Shown here: one piece after another, positions 25,339 to 34,670 of the stretch
Position numbering within the stretch: the first letter of the stretch is position 1
Layout: every line of letters begins with the position of its first letter
Origin: Kiritimatiellia bacterium
GTDB lineage: Bacteria > Verrucomicrobiota > Kiritimatiellia > RFP12 > UBA1067
DNA: 64,000 bases
Reading direction: 5' to 3'
Assembly: GCA_017454745.1 (NCBI GenBank)
Contig: JAFTCL010000044.1
Coordinates: 62,001-126,000, forward strand
Notes under the pieces: generated by a model
What the model was told of the DNA's origin: nothing
Databases searched by the model: none
The model's input: the letters and a program-made list of their open reading frames with translations, nothing else
Position numbers and translations under genes: made by a program

Positions 25339-27681
25339 TTACAGCAGGTTACGGTTAAGGTTGCCACGCACGCCGTCACCGTTAATTGCGGCGGATAGAT
25401 CGGGTTCCGTTTCCGGATCCCAAGAAAAGTCATAACGCCGCCGTTTTGCCAGATTCAAAATCTCCGCCGTCGGCATGTACGGTTTAGCGTTCACCGTAAC
25501 CCATCTCGAATCCCGCCGGTAAGCGACGAAAGTCTCTCCGTTACGGTTGGTGAAACGGGTGGGTGAATCCGGTGCGCGGTTGCCGGGCAGCAACGGCGGG
25601 GTTTCCGAAATAAAAAGCGGGGTGTGCTGGTAAACCAGCGCGGCGGTTCGGCCGTCTGACAACAACGGCAACAACGATTCTTTGTCGTGTTCGGGTGAAA
25701 GCACCAGATTGCCTACACCGCATTCGTCGAGGCTGCCGAGCGCCAAACGATTGAATGCGTAGTAGCTCCAATCCGCGTCAACCGAATGAACGCCCAAGCG
25801 CCGCAAACGGTGCAAACCCGACAAATCGGCGCATTCCCATCTGCCATACCCGCGCCGAATCAACTCGGCAACGGTTCGGTCCAACGGATCCGACTCCCAT
25901 GCCCGGGTGATAAGCGGCAAGGCCAGAATCGGACGGTCTGCGGTTTGTTGCAACCACCTTTCCAAATGCTCCAGAGTTTCAGCGGCTGTGCGGTGCCCGA
26001 TATCCAGCACCACCGGAATGTCAAAACGCTTTTTCACCCACTGTTCGACCCGGAATTTATATGTGGCGGCTGCCGCCTCGGATACGGAATGATCGCGACC
26101 GGATTTCTGTGACTCGTCCAACACTTTATCAATGTGAAGTTGGTGCGTGGAGGAAGTGTCTTGCGCCAACTGCGCCGAAAAAATTCTTCTCGCTTCATTA
26201 AGCAGTGATGGCGGGGCGTAAAGCCGCAACGGGTCATCAAGCTTCAAGTCGCCCAGTGTCCATCCGCTTCCGCCGGTTCGCGAGAAAGCTTTACGGACCG
26301 CAACTGCGGTTTTGTCGGGATTGTTCGCCGGGATCAATTGGCACGGCAAAGAAATCTTTGTGCCCGACTCCGACCGCACCTCGATTGTTTCAGGCGACAG
26401 TATAACTAGCACGTTTTCATTTTTGCCGATCGGCAATTCGGATTCGCGCACCGAATCAAATTCATAATTTCGCCTCACCGCCTGGGAGGCGGAACAGAAA
26501 ACCGGCGAGCCAACGGGAAGGGTAGGGGAGTCGGCAGGAAGCAGCAGTTCGACAGACTTACCGACGGGCAATGATATTGGCCGCTGGTTGCGTTTGCCGG
26601 ACTCGCGCATTGCGTTCACCGCGAAACCGAACGGTTTCCCGCCGGACGGGAGTTCTACTTGGATACCGTCATGTTTTTCCAAAGCCCGCCTCGTGGTAAA
26701 CCGCAGCCATCTGGTTCCGTCACGGTCGCGGCAAACGTTTTCGACCTCGCCGATACGCGCCCCGCGATGGCCGATGCCGATTGGATCGATAATCTCGTCT
26801 GGCGGAACGTCTTTTCCTTCCGCGTACAGTTTGGTCCAGGGGCGGCTGAAAACAGTTTGCAAATCCTGTACCATGGTCTCAGAATCAGACATCGAATGGT
26901 CGAGTAGTTTCCGGTAATAATCCGTTACGCAAGCCACGTAGTGCGGATTTTTCATTCGCCCCTCGATCTTAAGCGAATGCGCACCGGTGGCGACCACCCG
27001 ATCCATAATCGGTCCGAGTGCCAAATCTTTCATAGAAAAAGGGTACACGCCATCCGGGAATCCGGCGCAGCGAAAACGTTCGCGGCAACAGTATGCGCAA
27101 CGCCCGCGGTTACCGCTCCGTCCGGTGGAGTGCGAAGAAAACAGGCAAAGTCCGCTCACGCTGTAGCAAAGCGCGCCGTGGATAAAAATCTCGATCTCGG
27201 TTCCACCGTTCTGCACTATGTCCGCGATTTCGTCGAGCGTAAGTTCACGCGCCAGCACCACGCGGACGAATCCCCGATCTCGCAACGCCTTAACCCCGTC
27301 CAGGTTGTGGGCGGCAAGTTGGGTGGAGGCGTGTAGGGGCAGGGTAGGGTAGTATTTGCGTATTAAGGTAGCCACGCCCAAATCCTGGACGATCACTCCG
27401 TCCGGCGGCAAATCCGCCAACGCTTCAAGAGCTTTCACGGCATCGCGCATTTCTGATTGTTTGACCAGCGTATTGAAGGTCACGTATATCTTTTTGCGCG
27501 GCTGAAACGTTCGCGCGTAGGCCAGAAGCACCCGAAGGCGTTCAACGGTCAAGTTGTCCGCGTCGGCGCGGGCGGAGAATTGCGGCAACCCCAGATAAAC
27601 GGCGTCGGCGCCGAACTGGAAAGCCGCGAGTGCGGCATCGAAACTTCCGGCTGGCGATAATAGTTCTGGTTTAAACGGCAT
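25339..27681 (-). CDS. U32-family peptidase, RlhA-like 23S rRNA hydroxylation factor
   Basis: U32 protein of about 780 residues, longer than E. coli RlhA (about 650). ELLSPAGSFDAALAAFQFGADAVYLG opens the barrel in full-length U32 style (given here as the family start only). The U32 signature lies at IFIHGALCYSVSGLCLFSS and the Cys cluster at GNRGRCAYCCRERFRC (about residues 165-205). The C-terminal half is the less conserved DUF3656-type extension. I prefer ATG 27681 over the TTG six codons earlier; neither has a clear ribosome site. Role in C2501 hydroxylation is by family only. Confidence 0.85.
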   Translation of the reverse strand: MPFKPELLSPAGSFDAALAAFQFGADAVYLGLPQFSARADADNLTVERLRVLLAYARTFQPRKKIYVTFNTLVKQSEMRDAVKALEALADLPPDGVIVQDLGVATLIRKYYPTLPLHASTQLAAHNLDGVKALRDRGFVRVVLARELTLDEIADIVQNGGTEIEIFIHGALCYSVSGLCLFSSHSTGRSGNRGRCAYCCRERFRCAGFPDGVYPFSMKDLALGPIMDRVVATGAHSLKIEGRMKNPHYVACVTDYYRKLLDHSMSDSETMVQDLQTVFSRPWTKLYAEGKDVPPDEIIDPIGIGHRGARIGEVENVCRDRDGTRWLRFTTRRALEKHDGIQVELPSGGKPFGFAVNAMRESGKRNQRPISLPVGKSVELLLPADSPTLPVGSPVFCSASQAVRRNYEFDSVRESELPIGKNENVLVILSPETIEVRSESGTKISLPCQLIPANNPDKTAVAVRKAFSRTGGSGWTLGDLKLDDPLRLYAPPSLLNEARRIFSAQLAQDTSSTHQLHIDKVLDESQKSGRDHSVSEAAAATYKFRVEQWVKKRFDIPVVLDIGHRTAAETLEHLERWLQQTADRPILALPLITRAWESDPLDRTVAELIRRGYGRWECADLSGLHRLRRLGVHSVDADWSYYAFNRLALGSLDECGVGNLVLSPEHDKESLLPLLSDGRTAALVYQHTPLFISETPPLLPGNRAPDSPTRFTNRNGETFVAYRRDSRWVTVNAKPYMPTAEILNLAKRRRYDFSWDPETEPDLSAAINGDGVRGNLNRNLL

Positions 27682-27689
27682 TTCAACAG

Positions 27690-27737
27690 TAAAAATCAAA
27701 GACCCCGGGCAACGGCGCGTGACCGCAGCCCGGAGTC
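27690..27737 (-). terminator. Rho-independent terminator after the Gfo/Idh oxidoreductase gene
   Basis: On the minus strand a 10-bp stem (27728-27737 with 27701-27710, one G-U pair) is followed by TTTGATTTTT. It lies 16 bases after the oxidoreductase stop and just ahead of the U32 start, so it should separate the two units. Confidence 0.6.
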
Positions 27738-27752
27738 GGGAAATAAAACGGA

Positions 27753-28904
27753 TTAGATCTTCTTCCAGACGTTTCCGCCCTTGGAAGATTCAACCACCGC
27801 ATTGATGAACTTCATGCCGCGAACGCCGTCTTTGACGCCTGGGAAATCCAGTTCCAGATCGGTCGGCTTTTCGCCGGTCTCTTTGGCGCGGATGGTGTCG
27901 GTGAAGTTCTTGTAATGGTTGGCGAACGCCTCAAGGAACGCTTCGGGATGCCCGCACGGGGTACGGGTGCAGCGGCCGGCGGCCGGGGACTTCGCGGCCA
28001 CATAGGGGTTGCCGCGCTTCCAGACCTGTTCCGGCTCGGAGTCGGAAAGCACCCGAAGGTAGTTCGGGTTTTCCTGATACCAAACGATGGTCTTCTTTTC
28101 GCCGTAAACGAAAATGTGAAGGTTGTTTTCCTCGCCCGGTCCAATCTGGGTGGCGGTCAGTACGCCTTTGGCTCCGCCGTTGAAATGCAGCAGCACGTTG
28201 CCGTCGTCATCCAGCTTGCCTTTGAGGTAGCTGGTGAGATCGGCCAGTACCTGCGAGATTTTCAAACCGGTGATGTACTCGGCCAAGTTGGCAGCGTGCA
28301 CGCCGATGTCGCCCATGCAGCAGGAAGCGCCGCTCTGCTTCGGGTCAGTGCGCCACAGTCCCAGCGAGGGGTTGCTTCTGGCGACTTCGCCCAGCCAGCC
28401 CTGCGGATAGCGTACTACGACCTTGCGGACTTTGCCGATGTCGCCGTCGGCCACCATCTTCTTGGCCAGCTTAACCATCGGGTATCCGGTGTAGGTGTGG
28501 AGCAGACCGAAAGTCCTGCCGCTCTTCTTGACAAGCTTCTCCAGCTCGTTGGCCTGTTCCACGGTCATGGTCATCGGTTTTTCGCACATCACGTTGAAGC
28601 CGGCCTCAAGGCAGGCTTTGGCGATCGGGAAATGGGTAGAATTCGGGGTGCAGATGGAAATGAAATCCACGCGCTCGCCGGGCGGCAGCTTTGACTCGTT
28701 CTCGATCATTTCCTGGTAAGTGCCGTAGCAGCGTTCAGGAGCGATTCCGAGAATCTTTCCCTGTTCAAGCGAACGTTCGGGGTTAATGTCGAACGCTCCA
28801 GCGACGACCTGGACGTAACCGTCCATCCGGGCAGCCTTACGGTGAACCTCACCGATAAAAGCCCCGATACCTCCGCCGACTTGGCCCATCTTAAGTATGC
28901 GCAT
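27753..28904 (-). CDS. Gfo/Idh/MocA-family NAD(P)-dependent oxidoreductase
   Basis: Cytoplasmic 383-residue sugar-type oxidoreductase. ATG 28904 follows GAGGAG by 6 bases; upstream in-frame codons are not used. Rossmann start MGQVGGGIGAFIGEVHR, then FISICTPNSTHFPIAKACL and the EKPMT motif (catalytic Lys) at about residue 115. CCMGDIGVHAANLAEY holds the second conserved His segment. No signal peptide, unlike the GH109 protein at 46731. Substrate is probably a sugar or inositol derivative; not determinable here. A divergent promoter region separates it from cmk. Confidence 0.88.
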   Translation of the reverse strand: MRILKMGQVGGGIGAFIGEVHRKAARMDGYVQVVAGAFDINPERSLEQGKILGIAPERCYGTYQEMIENESKLPPGERVDFISICTPNSTHFPIAKACLEAGFNVMCEKPMTMTVEQANELEKLVKKSGRTFGLLHTYTGYPMVKLAKKMVADGDIGKVRKVVVRYPQGWLGEVARSNPSLGLWRTDPKQSGASCCMGDIGVHAANLAEYITGLKISQVLADLTSYLKGKLDDDGNVLLHFNGGAKGVLTATQIGPGEENNLHIFVYGEKKTIVWYQENPNYLRVLSDSEPEQVWKRGNPYVAAKSPAAGRCTRTPCGHPEAFLEAFANHYKNFTDTIRAKETGEKPTDLELDFPGVKDGVRGMKFINAVVESSKGGNVWKKI

Positions 28905-29072
28905 TGAGTATCTCCTCTTTTTGGGTTGTAAACACAAAGCCCACATAAGCTTTAAATTAATATGATACACATATCCTTGGGCAAAATAAAGCCTAAAATC
29001 CAAATTATATTACGTCGCATAATGCGTATTATGTTAACTTCGGGGGCGGGGGAGGTTTAGCGCAATTTTGGG

Positions 29073-29101
29073 TTGACTTTTGTCCGATTCCACAGTAAAT
29101 T
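29073..29101 (+). promoter_or_regulatory. Predicted promoter of cmk
   Basis: TTGACT at 29073-29078, a 17-bp spacer and TAAATT at 29096-29101, about 39 bases before the cmk ATG. Good -35, fair -10. The AT-rich stretch from 28920 to 29030 probably holds the divergent promoter for the oxidoreductase. Confidence 0.5.
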
Positions 29102-29139
29102 CATCGCGTTCTGTAAAAAAGGATTTTAGGGGTTTTACC

Positions 29140-29832
29140 ATGCAGCAAGTTCGCATCATCGCCATCGACGGCCCTTCGGGGTCGGGCAAATCTTCGGTCT
29201 CAAAACTGGTCGGCGCTCGCCTGGGTTTCCTTCACGTTGATTCCGGCGCGTTATACCGAATCATGACCTGGCAGTGTCTGGAACACCGCGTGGATACCGC
29301 GAATCCCGATGCGGTCGCCGAATTCGCCCAAAAACTCAACGTTGATTTCGCCGCTAAAGACGGAGCGGTCGTTTTTCTGGTGGACGGCGAGGAGCCGGGA
29401 AACCGGATACGTACTCCGGAGATCAATCGGCACGCCAGCGAAGTGGCTACGGTAAAGGCGGTCCGCGACCGGATTACCGGCTGGTTGCGCGGACTCACCA
29501 GTTTCGGCGATCTGATTGTCGAGGGCCGCGACATCACCACCGCAGTCTTCCACGACTCGCCCGCCCGGTTTTATCTATCTGCCAGCGCCGAGGCCCGCGC
29601 CGCCCGCCGCCAGAAGGAAGAGGTTGAGAAAGGCATTGCCAACCAGTCCGCCGAGGCAGTCAAGGCGTCGCTGCTGGCCCGCGACAAAATCGATTCCACC
29701 CGCAAATACGCACCGCTCAAGAAGGCCGACGGCGCGGTCGAGATAGACAGCACCTACCTCACCCTCGAACAGGTGGTGGAAACCGTTCTGGCCGCCCTAC
29801 CCCGCGACTGGACCAACGGCGAGGTCGCATAA
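29140..29832 (+). CDS. cmk: Cytidylate kinase
   Basis: Phosphorylates CMP/dCMP with ATP. ATG 29140 follows AGGGG; the TTG 20 codons upstream lies inside the predicted promoter. P-loop GPSGSGKSS at residues 11-19, then DSGALYR (nucleotide-monophosphate site), EGRDITTAVF and SAEARAARRQKE (lid). 230 residues, normal. A 31-codon ORF starts one base after its stop. Confidence 0.95.
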   Translation: MQQVRIIAIDGPSGSGKSSVSKLVGARLGFLHVDSGALYRIMTWQCLEHRVDTANPDAVAEFAQKLNVDFAAKDGAVVFLVDGEEPGNRIRTPEINRHASEVATVKAVRDRITGWLRGLTSFGDLIVEGRDITTAVFHDSPARFYLSASAEARAARRQKEEVEKGIANQSAEAVKASLLARDKIDSTRKYAPLKKADGAVEIDSTYLTLEQVVETVLAALPRDWTNGEVA

Positions 29833-29833
29833 C

Positions 29834-29929
29834 ATGACGGTAGCCGGTTGGATCACCATGGGAATCTGCTGGACTTTTGTCATCGGCGGTTGCGCTTTTC
29901 TGCTGGCCCAGACCATGCGCAAGAAGTAA
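29834..29929 (+). CDS. 31-residue single-helix membrane peptide
   Basis: The ATG lies one base after the cmk stop (TAA then C then ATG), so translation is likely coupled. The product is MTVAGWITMG, then ICWTFVIGGCAFLLAQ as one membrane helix, ending TMRKK. The Lys-rich end suggests the C-terminus faces the cytoplasm. It resembles the small subunits and accessory peptides of sodium symporters (MetS-like) in layout only; no transporter gene is adjacent. Too short for default gene callers. Confidence 0.5.
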   Translation: MTVAGWITMGICWTFVIGGCAFLLAQTMRKK

Positions 29930-29974
29930 GTTTAATTGGAGCTTTGGTCACAACACAGTTTGGAGTAATGACGC

Positions 29975-32257
29975 ATGAAGAAGCTTTTTGCTCATCCATC
30001 GGGATTGTTTTTACTGGCCTTATCGGCGTTGGCGTTTTGCGGTTGCCGCCAACTTGATTCGTCCCCCAAGCCTACCCCGCAGCCTACCGACTGGACCGGG
30101 GCGAAATGGATTTCCGGACCGATGAATTACAAGCCGGAAGGGGCGGCATACAACGACGTCATCCCCGCGCCGCTGGTTTTCCGTGATTTCTCCGTGCGCA
30201 AAGGGCTGAAATCGGCCACTCTCCAAATCGCCGGATTGGGGTATTACGATCTATTCGTCAACGGTAACCGGCTGACCGACACCGCGTTCCCGCTTTGGAC
30301 CCCCTACCGCAAGCGGGTGCTGTTCGACCTTTACGACTTGACCGACCGCATCAAGACCGGGGATAACAGTATCGAAGTCGAACTCGGCAACGGCTGGTGG
30401 AACCCGCTTCCGATGCGGATGTGGGGACGTTTCAACCTGCGCAGCGTGCTAGAGGTCGGGCAGCCATGCGTTATCGCCAAGCTGTCCCTCGCCTACCGCG
30501 ACGGCACAACCGAAACAGTTGCCACCGATACCCAATGGAAATCCGGCAAATCACAATGCCTTATCAATAGCCACTACATTGGCGAGACTTTTGACAACCG
30601 CATCCGTTCCCGACGGCAGGGCGCGGCAAACGCGGTTGCGGTTTCCGGGCCCAGCGGCAAATTGTTGCCACGCGAGGCCCCGCCCATCACCGTCCGCGAC
30701 CGTTGGCAGGCCTACAAGATCAACGCCATCGGCAAAAACACCTATGTCGTGGATTTTGGGGTGAATTTCGGCGGGATGGCCGTGTTTAAATTCCGCAACC
30801 CCAAAGGCAAGATTAAAATCCGCTATGGCGAACTGGTAAAACCCGACGGGACGGTAAACGTGATGACGGGTGTGGCCGGACAGATCAAACGCGCCGGAAT
30901 GGGCGGTCCGGGCAGCCCAGACATTGCGGAGCAGTCCGACACCTTCATCGCCAACGGTGACGCCGAAGAAACATTTGAGCCGCGTTTCGCGTTCCACTCT
31001 TTCCGCTACGCGCAGATTGATGGCGAGTTCGATGTTCCGAAGCCGGAGGATTTCACCGCCTTGGCGACCGCATCCGCCGTTGCCGACGCATCGGTGTTCG
31101 AGTGCGACTCGGAGTATTACAACGAATTGCACGCGGTTTGCAGGCGGACGTTTCTATCAAATCTCCAGGGGGTGCAGTCGGACTGCCCGGCGCGGGAGAA
31201 ATTCGGCTACGGCGCGGATATCGCCGCCACTGTGGATGCCATGTGCCGTTCGTTTGACATGCGGGAGTTTTACCGGAAAACCGTCCGAGATTTTCTTGAC
31301 GAAGCGGAAGAGGACGGTTGGTTCACCGAAACCGCGCCCTACGTTGGAATCGGTGACAGCGGTTACAGCCAGCGTGGCGGGCCGATCGGCTGGACGGTCG
31401 GAGTACCGGTAATGCTGGACGCTCTGGTGCGCTACTACGGCGATCTGGAAATCGTGGCCGAGGCCTATCCCGCCCTTACCCGATACATCGGTTTGGTCAG
31501 GGAAAAATTCCCGGGCCTCATTATTCCCCGTTGCATCGGCGACCACGAGGCGTTGGATAAGGCACCCACCGACTTGACCGCCACGGCGCATTTCCACCAG
31601 TGGGCGGTATTGACCGCCAAATTCTCCGGTCTGCTGCGGAAACCCGAAGATGCTGACGAGTATCTAAAGCTGGCCAAAGCCATTGCCGCCAAGTTTAACG
31701 AAAAATACGTTAAAAACGGCATTGTCGGCAGCGGTTCGCAAGGGACGCAGGCGTTCGCCATCTACCATGGGTTGGTTGACCCCAGACCGGACGGTCCCGC
31801 CTACCGGCAATTGATCAAAGCCATTACCGACCGCAGCAACGCCCTCAGCACCGGGATTTTCGGTACCAAGTATATGCTCGACATTCTGGGCGGATCAGAA
31901 CTCGCCGGAGAAATTGTCAATCACGATGCTTTCCCGGGTTGGAAGAACATGCTTAACCACGGCGCCACCACGTTGTGGGAAAACTGGGCCGGTTCCGACA
32001 ACATCTTCAGTCAGAACCATCCGATGTTCGGTTCCGTTGAAGACTGGCTGCATTGCAACATTCTCGGTATTCGCATCGACCCGGACGCGATAGGTTGCAA
32101 CAAGGTAACCATCGACCCGCAACCGCTTGGCTGCACCAAGGCTTCGGGTTCCTACCGCACTCCGCGCGGGGAGATTCGCGTTAAATGGGAACTCCTTCCG
32201 GACGGCACGCTTAAAGTTGACAAACAGTTGCCTCCGGGGATAACAGAGGTCAAATAA
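29975..32257 (+). CDS. GH78 alpha-L-rhamnosidase lipoprotein
   Basis: Removes terminal alpha-L-rhamnose. Lipoprotein signal with lipobox at LALSALAFCGC (Cys about residue 26), so it should be anchored in a membrane, probably the outer one. An N-terminal beta domain has DTAFPLWTPYRKRVLFDLYD and NSIEVELGNGWWNP. The catalytic barrel carries QSDCPAREKFGYGAD, with the Asp and Glu (DxxxxE spacing) in the GH78 positions, and ENWAGSDNIFSQNHPMFGS near the end. 760 residues. GGAG lies 6 bases before the start. Confidence 0.9.
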   Translation: MKKLFAHPSGLFLLALSALAFCGCRQLDSSPKPTPQPTDWTGAKWISGPMNYKPEGAAYNDVIPAPLVFRDFSVRKGLKSATLQIAGLGYYDLFVNGNRLTDTAFPLWTPYRKRVLFDLYDLTDRIKTGDNSIEVELGNGWWNPLPMRMWGRFNLRSVLEVGQPCVIAKLSLAYRDGTTETVATDTQWKSGKSQCLINSHYIGETFDNRIRSRRQGAANAVAVSGPSGKLLPREAPPITVRDRWQAYKINAIGKNTYVVDFGVNFGGMAVFKFRNPKGKIKIRYGELVKPDGTVNVMTGVAGQIKRAGMGGPGSPDIAEQSDTFIANGDAEETFEPRFAFHSFRYAQIDGEFDVPKPEDFTALATASAVADASVFECDSEYYNELHAVCRRTFLSNLQGVQSDCPAREKFGYGADIAATVDAMCRSFDMREFYRKTVRDFLDEAEEDGWFTETAPYVGIGDSGYSQRGGPIGWTVGVPVMLDALVRYYGDLEIVAEAYPALTRYIGLVREKFPGLIIPRCIGDHEALDKAPTDLTATAHFHQWAVLTAKFSGLLRKPEDADEYLKLAKAIAAKFNEKYVKNGIVGSGSQGTQAFAIYHGLVDPRPDGPAYRQLIKAITDRSNALSTGIFGTKYMLDILGGSELAGEIVNHDAFPGWKNMLNHGATTLWENWAGSDNIFSQNHPMFGSVEDWLHCNILGIRIDPDAIGCNKVTIDPQPLGCTKASGSYRTPRGEIRVKWELLPDGTLKVDKQLPPGITEVK

Positions 32258-32349
32258 TCTGAACCTCGCTTTTCTTGTTTGCAACTTTACTTTTGCCGCC
32301 GTCCTGTGGTAAAATCTCCGTTACTTTTGCAAATAGTGCGGAGGAAGCC

Positions 32350-34623
32350 ATGAGGACATCAACATTGCTGTTTTGCGGGATTTTTTGGGCCGGATATGCC
32401 GCCGCGTTCACCATCGCCGAACGCGGGGGATCCGGATACACGGTGGCGTTGCCGGAGAATCCGAACGAAGCCCAAAGTTTCGCGGCTGACGAATTGCGCT
32501 CGTTCACCAAGCGGATGACGGGGGTCGAGATGAAGGTTGCTCAGTCCGCCGGCGAAGCGACTGTGGTTTTGCTTGCCCCCGACCCCGTTAACGGTTTGGG
32601 GCAGGACGCTTTCCGGCTTCGGGTACGCGGCAAACGGCTGGAGATCGAGGCCGGATCGGACAGCGGCCTGATTTACGGCGTTTACGAATTGCTGGAGAAA
32701 TACGGCGGTTGCCGCTGGTACGCCAGCTGGTGCGAGAAAGTGCCGGAACTGCGGAAATTCGAGGTGCCGGATGCATTGGACGACACCCAAACCCCGGCCT
32801 TCAAGCTGCGCGATCCCTATTGGGGCGATCTGCTTAAAAGCAATCTGGATTTCGCGTGCCGGTTGCGTTGCAACGCCCGGCTGACCCCGAAACACGGCGG
32901 TATCCCCTATCGTTTCGGCGGCGACCTTTGGGCCTGCCACACCTTTAACAAACTATTGCCGCCGGAAAAGTATTTCAATGAGCATCCGGAATATTACAGT
33001 GAAGTTAACGGCAAAAGGTTAGGGAAACGCACTCAGCTCTGCCTCACCAACCCTGACGTGTTGCGGCTGGTTACCGAAGAAGTGCTGCGCCGGATTCGAG
33101 AGGATCCAAACGCGTCGTTTTACGGCGTTAGCCAGAATGACTGGTACAATTACTGTACCTGCGAGAAATGCAAAGCGATTGACGATTATGAAGAATCCCA
33201 CGCCGGAACCATGATCGCGTTCGTCAACAAAATCGCGGAGGCGGTCGAAAAAGAATTCCCCAACGCCATTATCGAGACGCTAGCGTACCAGTACACCCGT
33301 ACCCCGCCCAAACACATCAAGCCGCGTCCGAACGTGATGCCGTGCCTGTGCACGATCGAACTGGATTTCCAATACCCGATCCCGGAGAACCGCTACCCGC
33401 AGAATGTCAAGTTCATTAAGGACATCGAAGGTTGGGGAAAAATCTGCCGTCAGGTCTATGTGTGGGATTATGTGACCGATTTTCACAACTACACCATGCC
33501 GTTCCCCAATGTGTTGGCGTTGCAGGGCAATGTGAAATTTTTCCGCGACAACCGAGTGTCCCATCTGTTTGAACAGGGCGCGTATGAAGGCTACCACGCC
33601 GATTTCGCCGAACTTAAGGCGTGGCTGCTGGCCAAATGGATGTGGAATCCCGACCTGCCGATGGAGCCGCTGCTGCAGGATTTCTTTGCCGGTTATTACG
33701 GCAAAGCCGCCCCGATTGTCCGCGAGTATTTCGACGCTCTGCACCAACTCCGGACAGATCCGGAAAAAGTGCATTTGGGTTGTTTCGCCTCGATCCGCAA
33801 CGAAATCATCACCGATGAATTTCTCGACCGCGCCGAAGAGTTGTGGCAACGCGCGCAAAAGGCCGTGGCTGACGAGCCGCAGGTTATCCGGAACAATGTG
33901 CGCTGGGGAATGTTTCCGGTCATCTACGCCAAGCAGCAACGCGCTGTCCCTAAACGTGAGGTGTTTGTTACCCGTAACCCGGATAAATTCACCAAGGAGG
34001 AGCAAAGGTACAGCGACTACGCCAAATGGCTGGTGGAGGTAAACCGGGAAACGGAAGATAAAATTTTCGTGCGCGAATATTGGAAATACAATAACGAGCA
34101 TTGGGAATCGATTAAGAAATGCGCGGTCGATGTAAAACCGCAAAAAGCAGCCGACAGCGCGGTGGTCGAAGAAAAAATGTTTTCCAACGCCAAGCTCGGC
34201 ACATGGTGCAAATTCGTGGATGACGCGGAGGCGGACGACGGAAAGGCGTTGATGCTCCTCCCCAACCATTATGAATGGTGCACCTCGTTCGGGATGAGAA
34301 AAGTCGCCTACGATCCGGACGCCACCTACCGTCTTTCCGCCCGCGTCCGCGTGGATAAGGCGGATAACGCCCCGGACGGGGAAGCGTTCTGGGCTGGGGT
34401 GTACGACTACAAGGCTAAACGCGGCATCAGCGAATTGTACGTTAACATCAAAGACATCAGCGACGGCAAATACGTTTGGTACGAGATCGTCAAGAATTGG
34501 AAACCTAACGACGACTCATCGTTTTGGATCGGGCCGGGACGGTTCGACACTAAGACGCAGAAACAGTCGCCCCGCCACCGCGGCGTGTTCATTGACGCGA
34601 TAAAAATCGAGCGTGCCGATTGA
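32350..34623 (+). CDS. DUF4838 secreted protein, glycoside-hydrolase-like
   Basis: Exported 757-residue protein of the DUF4838 group, common beside glycan enzymes in PVC and Bacteroidota. ATG 32350 directly follows GGAGGAAGCC and opens a signal peptide (RTSTLLFCGIFWAGYAAAFT). The N-terminal region (about residues 25-140) looks like the alpha/beta domain that precedes GH20/GH67 barrels (ENPNEAQSFAADELRSF, LIYGVYELLEKYGGCRWY). A barrel-like core has FYGVSQNDWYNYCTCEKC. The C-terminal 150 residues look like a carbohydrate-binding beta sandwich (TYRLSARVRVDKAD). No activity is known for sure. Confidence 0.8.
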   Translation: MRTSTLLFCGIFWAGYAAAFTIAERGGSGYTVALPENPNEAQSFAADELRSFTKRMTGVEMKVAQSAGEATVVLLAPDPVNGLGQDAFRLRVRGKRLEIEAGSDSGLIYGVYELLEKYGGCRWYASWCEKVPELRKFEVPDALDDTQTPAFKLRDPYWGDLLKSNLDFACRLRCNARLTPKHGGIPYRFGGDLWACHTFNKLLPPEKYFNEHPEYYSEVNGKRLGKRTQLCLTNPDVLRLVTEEVLRRIREDPNASFYGVSQNDWYNYCTCEKCKAIDDYEESHAGTMIAFVNKIAEAVEKEFPNAIIETLAYQYTRTPPKHIKPRPNVMPCLCTIELDFQYPIPENRYPQNVKFIKDIEGWGKICRQVYVWDYVTDFHNYTMPFPNVLALQGNVKFFRDNRVSHLFEQGAYEGYHADFAELKAWLLAKWMWNPDLPMEPLLQDFFAGYYGKAAPIVREYFDALHQLRTDPEKVHLGCFASIRNEIITDEFLDRAEELWQRAQKAVADEPQVIRNNVRWGMFPVIYAKQQRAVPKREVFVTRNPDKFTKEEQRYSDYAKWLVEVNRETEDKIFVREYWKYNNEHWESIKKCAVDVKPQKAADSAVVEEKMFSNAKLGTWCKFVDDAEADDGKALMLLPNHYEWCTSFGMRKVAYDPDATYRLSARVRVDKADNAPDGEAFWAGVYDYKAKRGISELYVNIKDISDGKYVWYEIVKNWKPNDDSSFWIGPGRFDTKTQKQSPRHRGVFIDAIKIERAD

Positions 34624-34670
34624 TCTTCACCAAAGCCCGCACATTGTTTGCCTAAGAGCAGGAATACCGC

